From positions 1 to 64,000 of the forward strand of contig CAJTDE010000023.1 in the NCBI GenBank assembly GCA_910574835.1: a stretch of DNA of 64,000 nt. The letters are read 5' to 3'. Numbering within the stretch: the stretch's first letter is position 1; every line of letters begins with the position of its first letter. Origin of the DNA: Clostridia bacterium (GTDB lineage Bacteria; Bacillota; Clostridia; Lachnospirales; Lachnospiraceae). Shown here piece by piece: positions 63,099 to 64,000 of the stretch. The position numbers were made by a program, and so were the translations under genes. The notes under the pieces are model-generated. The model worked only from the letters and a program-made list of their open reading frames with translations. It was not told the origin of the DNA and searched no databases.

Positions 63099-64000
63099 AT
63101 GTTAGATATGAAATTTGTACGGGAAAATCCGGATATTGTAAAGCAGAATATTAAAAATAAATTTCAGGATCAAAAGCTGGAGCTGGTAGATGAAGTAATT
63201 GCATTAGACGCAGAAAAGCGAGCAGCTCAGCAGGAGGCAGATAATCTGCGCGGAGCACGGAATAAGCTTTCCAAGCAAATCGGCGCATTGATGGGGCAGG
63301 GAAAGAAAGAAGAAGCTGAAGAGATTAAAAAGCAGGTTGCTGCGGAAGCTGACAGACTTGCCGCTCTTTCGGAAAAAGAAAAAGAGCTGGATGAAAAGAT
63401 TTTAAAAATTATGATGACAATTCCCAATATTATAGATCCAAGTGTTCCGATTGGAAAGGATGACAGTGAAAATGTTGAGGTTCAGCGTTATGGGGAGCCG
63501 GTAGTGCCTGATTTTGAAATTCCCTACCATACGGAAATTATGGAGAAGTTCAATGGAATTGATTTGGACAGCGCCAGAAAAGTTGCCGGAAATGGATTTT
63601 ATTATCTGATGGGAGATATTGCAAGACTTCATTCCGCCGTCATTGCGTATGCGCGCGATTTTATGATCAACAGAGGCTTTATTTACTGCGTACCTCCCTT
63701 TATGATTCGCAGCAATGTTGTAACGGGTGTTATGAGCTTTGCGGAAATGGATGCAATGATGTATAAGATCGAGGGAGAAGACTTATACTTGATTGGAACC
63801 AGCGAACATTCTATGATCGGAAAATTCATTGATACTATTCTTCAGCCGGAAACACTGCCTCAGACCTTGACCAGTTATTCCCCTTGTTTTAGAAAAGAAA
63901 AGGGAGCGCATGGTCTGGAGGAAAGAGGAGTTTACCGGATTCATCAATTTGAAAAGCAGGAAATGATCGTAGTCTGTGAGCCGGAGGAAAGTCCCATGTG
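63099..64000 (+). CDS. serS: Seryl-tRNA synthetase, N-terminal 300 residues (cut by window edge)
   Basis: Begins MLDMKFVRENPDIVKQNIKN, with the long tRNA-binding coiled coil, then the class II core: GNGFYYLMGDIARLHSAVIA, IGTSEHSMIGKF and motif 2 SPCFRKEKGAHGLEERGVYR. The motif 2 loop differs from the common FRSEAG form, as in some clostridial SerRS. AAGGAG precedes the ATG. No T-box leader is seen in the 120 bases before it. Confidence 0.95.
   Translation, partial: MLDMKFVRENPDIVKQNIKNKFQDQKLELVDEVIALDAEKRAAQQEADNLRGARNKLSKQIGALMGQGKKEEAEEIKKQVAAEADRLAALSEKEKELDEKILKIMMTIPNIIDPSVPIGKDDSENVEVQRYGEPVVPDFEIPYHTEIMEKFNGIDLDSARKVAGNGFYYLMGDIARLHSAVIAYARDFMINRGFIYCVPPFMIRSNVVTGVMSFAEMDAMMYKIEGEDLYLIGTSEHSMIGKFIDTILQPETLPQTLTSYSPCFRKEKGAHGLEERGVYRIHQFEKQEMIVVCEPEESPM

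Overview
The window is a chromosomal segment around the replication origin of a low-to-mid GC Gram-positive anaerobe, most likely a member of the Lachnospiraceae (Clostridia). The reasons are the rpmH/dnaA divergent origin, a large SRP RNA with an Alu domain, YesM/YesN-type two-component genes next to sugar ABC transport, a DUF1002 protein, a DUF4446 gene after parB, and IMP synthesis split into a stand-alone AICAR transformylase plus a PurO-like cyclohydrolase. The genus cannot be fixed from the sequence alone. There is no prophage, CRISPR array or intact insertion sequence.

Layout, left to right. 0-7 kb: the N-terminal end of a sugar ABC ATPase, a pair of tiny ORFs with their own terminator, an AraC regulator, and a three-gene set of membrane-anchored sugar-binding protein, sensor kinase and AraC-type response regulator, then a DUF1002 protein. 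7-24 kb: housekeeping and metabolic genes, mostly on the minus strand: lipase-like hydrolase, aldo/keto reductase, zinc alcohol dehydrogenase, a second AraC regulator, a cytidylate-kinase-like protein, a GT-C-like membrane protein, tRNA-Pro, an SleB-type hydrolase, trmL, an aminotransferase with its Lrp regulator, an AIR-synthase-like protein, a VanW protein, an exonuclease, a radical SAM protein and the SRP RNA. 24-26 kb: a small AT-rich patch with an unknown membrane protein, competing hairpins and a decayed ECF sigma fragment. 26-30.6 kb: a thiamine operon (thiW-thiM-thiE-thiD-thiC) behind a TPP riboswitch. 30.6-32.8 kb: purH (transformylase only) and purO behind a ZTP riboswitch. 32.8-43.7 kb: a long translationally coupled envelope glycoconjugate cassette. 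44-53.6 kb: an XRE/DUF2975 pair, then gyrA, gyrB, recF, yaaA, dnaN and dnaA running away from the origin on the minus strand. 53.4-64 kb: rpmH, rnpA, yidD, yidC, jag, mnmE, mnmG, rsmG, parA, parB, DUF4446 and the start of serS on the plus strand, with two parS sites.

The most unusual structure is not a gene. Two families of dispersed palindromic intergenic repeats sit directly upstream of Shine-Dalgarno sequences, nearly always in one orientation relative to the gene that follows. Family A (about 120 bp; copies near 10.3, 27.4, 30.3, 42.0, 42.15 and a remnant near 49.1 kb) folds into one long hairpin whose arms co-vary between copies. Family B (40-70 bp; near 18.45, 25.88, 31.85 and probably 23.6 kb) is built on an inverted GTAATATnC. 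Both sometimes supply the stop codon of the gene before them. They look like mobile or duplicated leader elements acting in RNA.

Regulation can be read directly in several places: TPP and ZTP riboswitches with promoters and terminators, strong sigma-A promoters for dnaA, rpmH and the SRP RNA, and DnaA boxes on both sides of dnaA.
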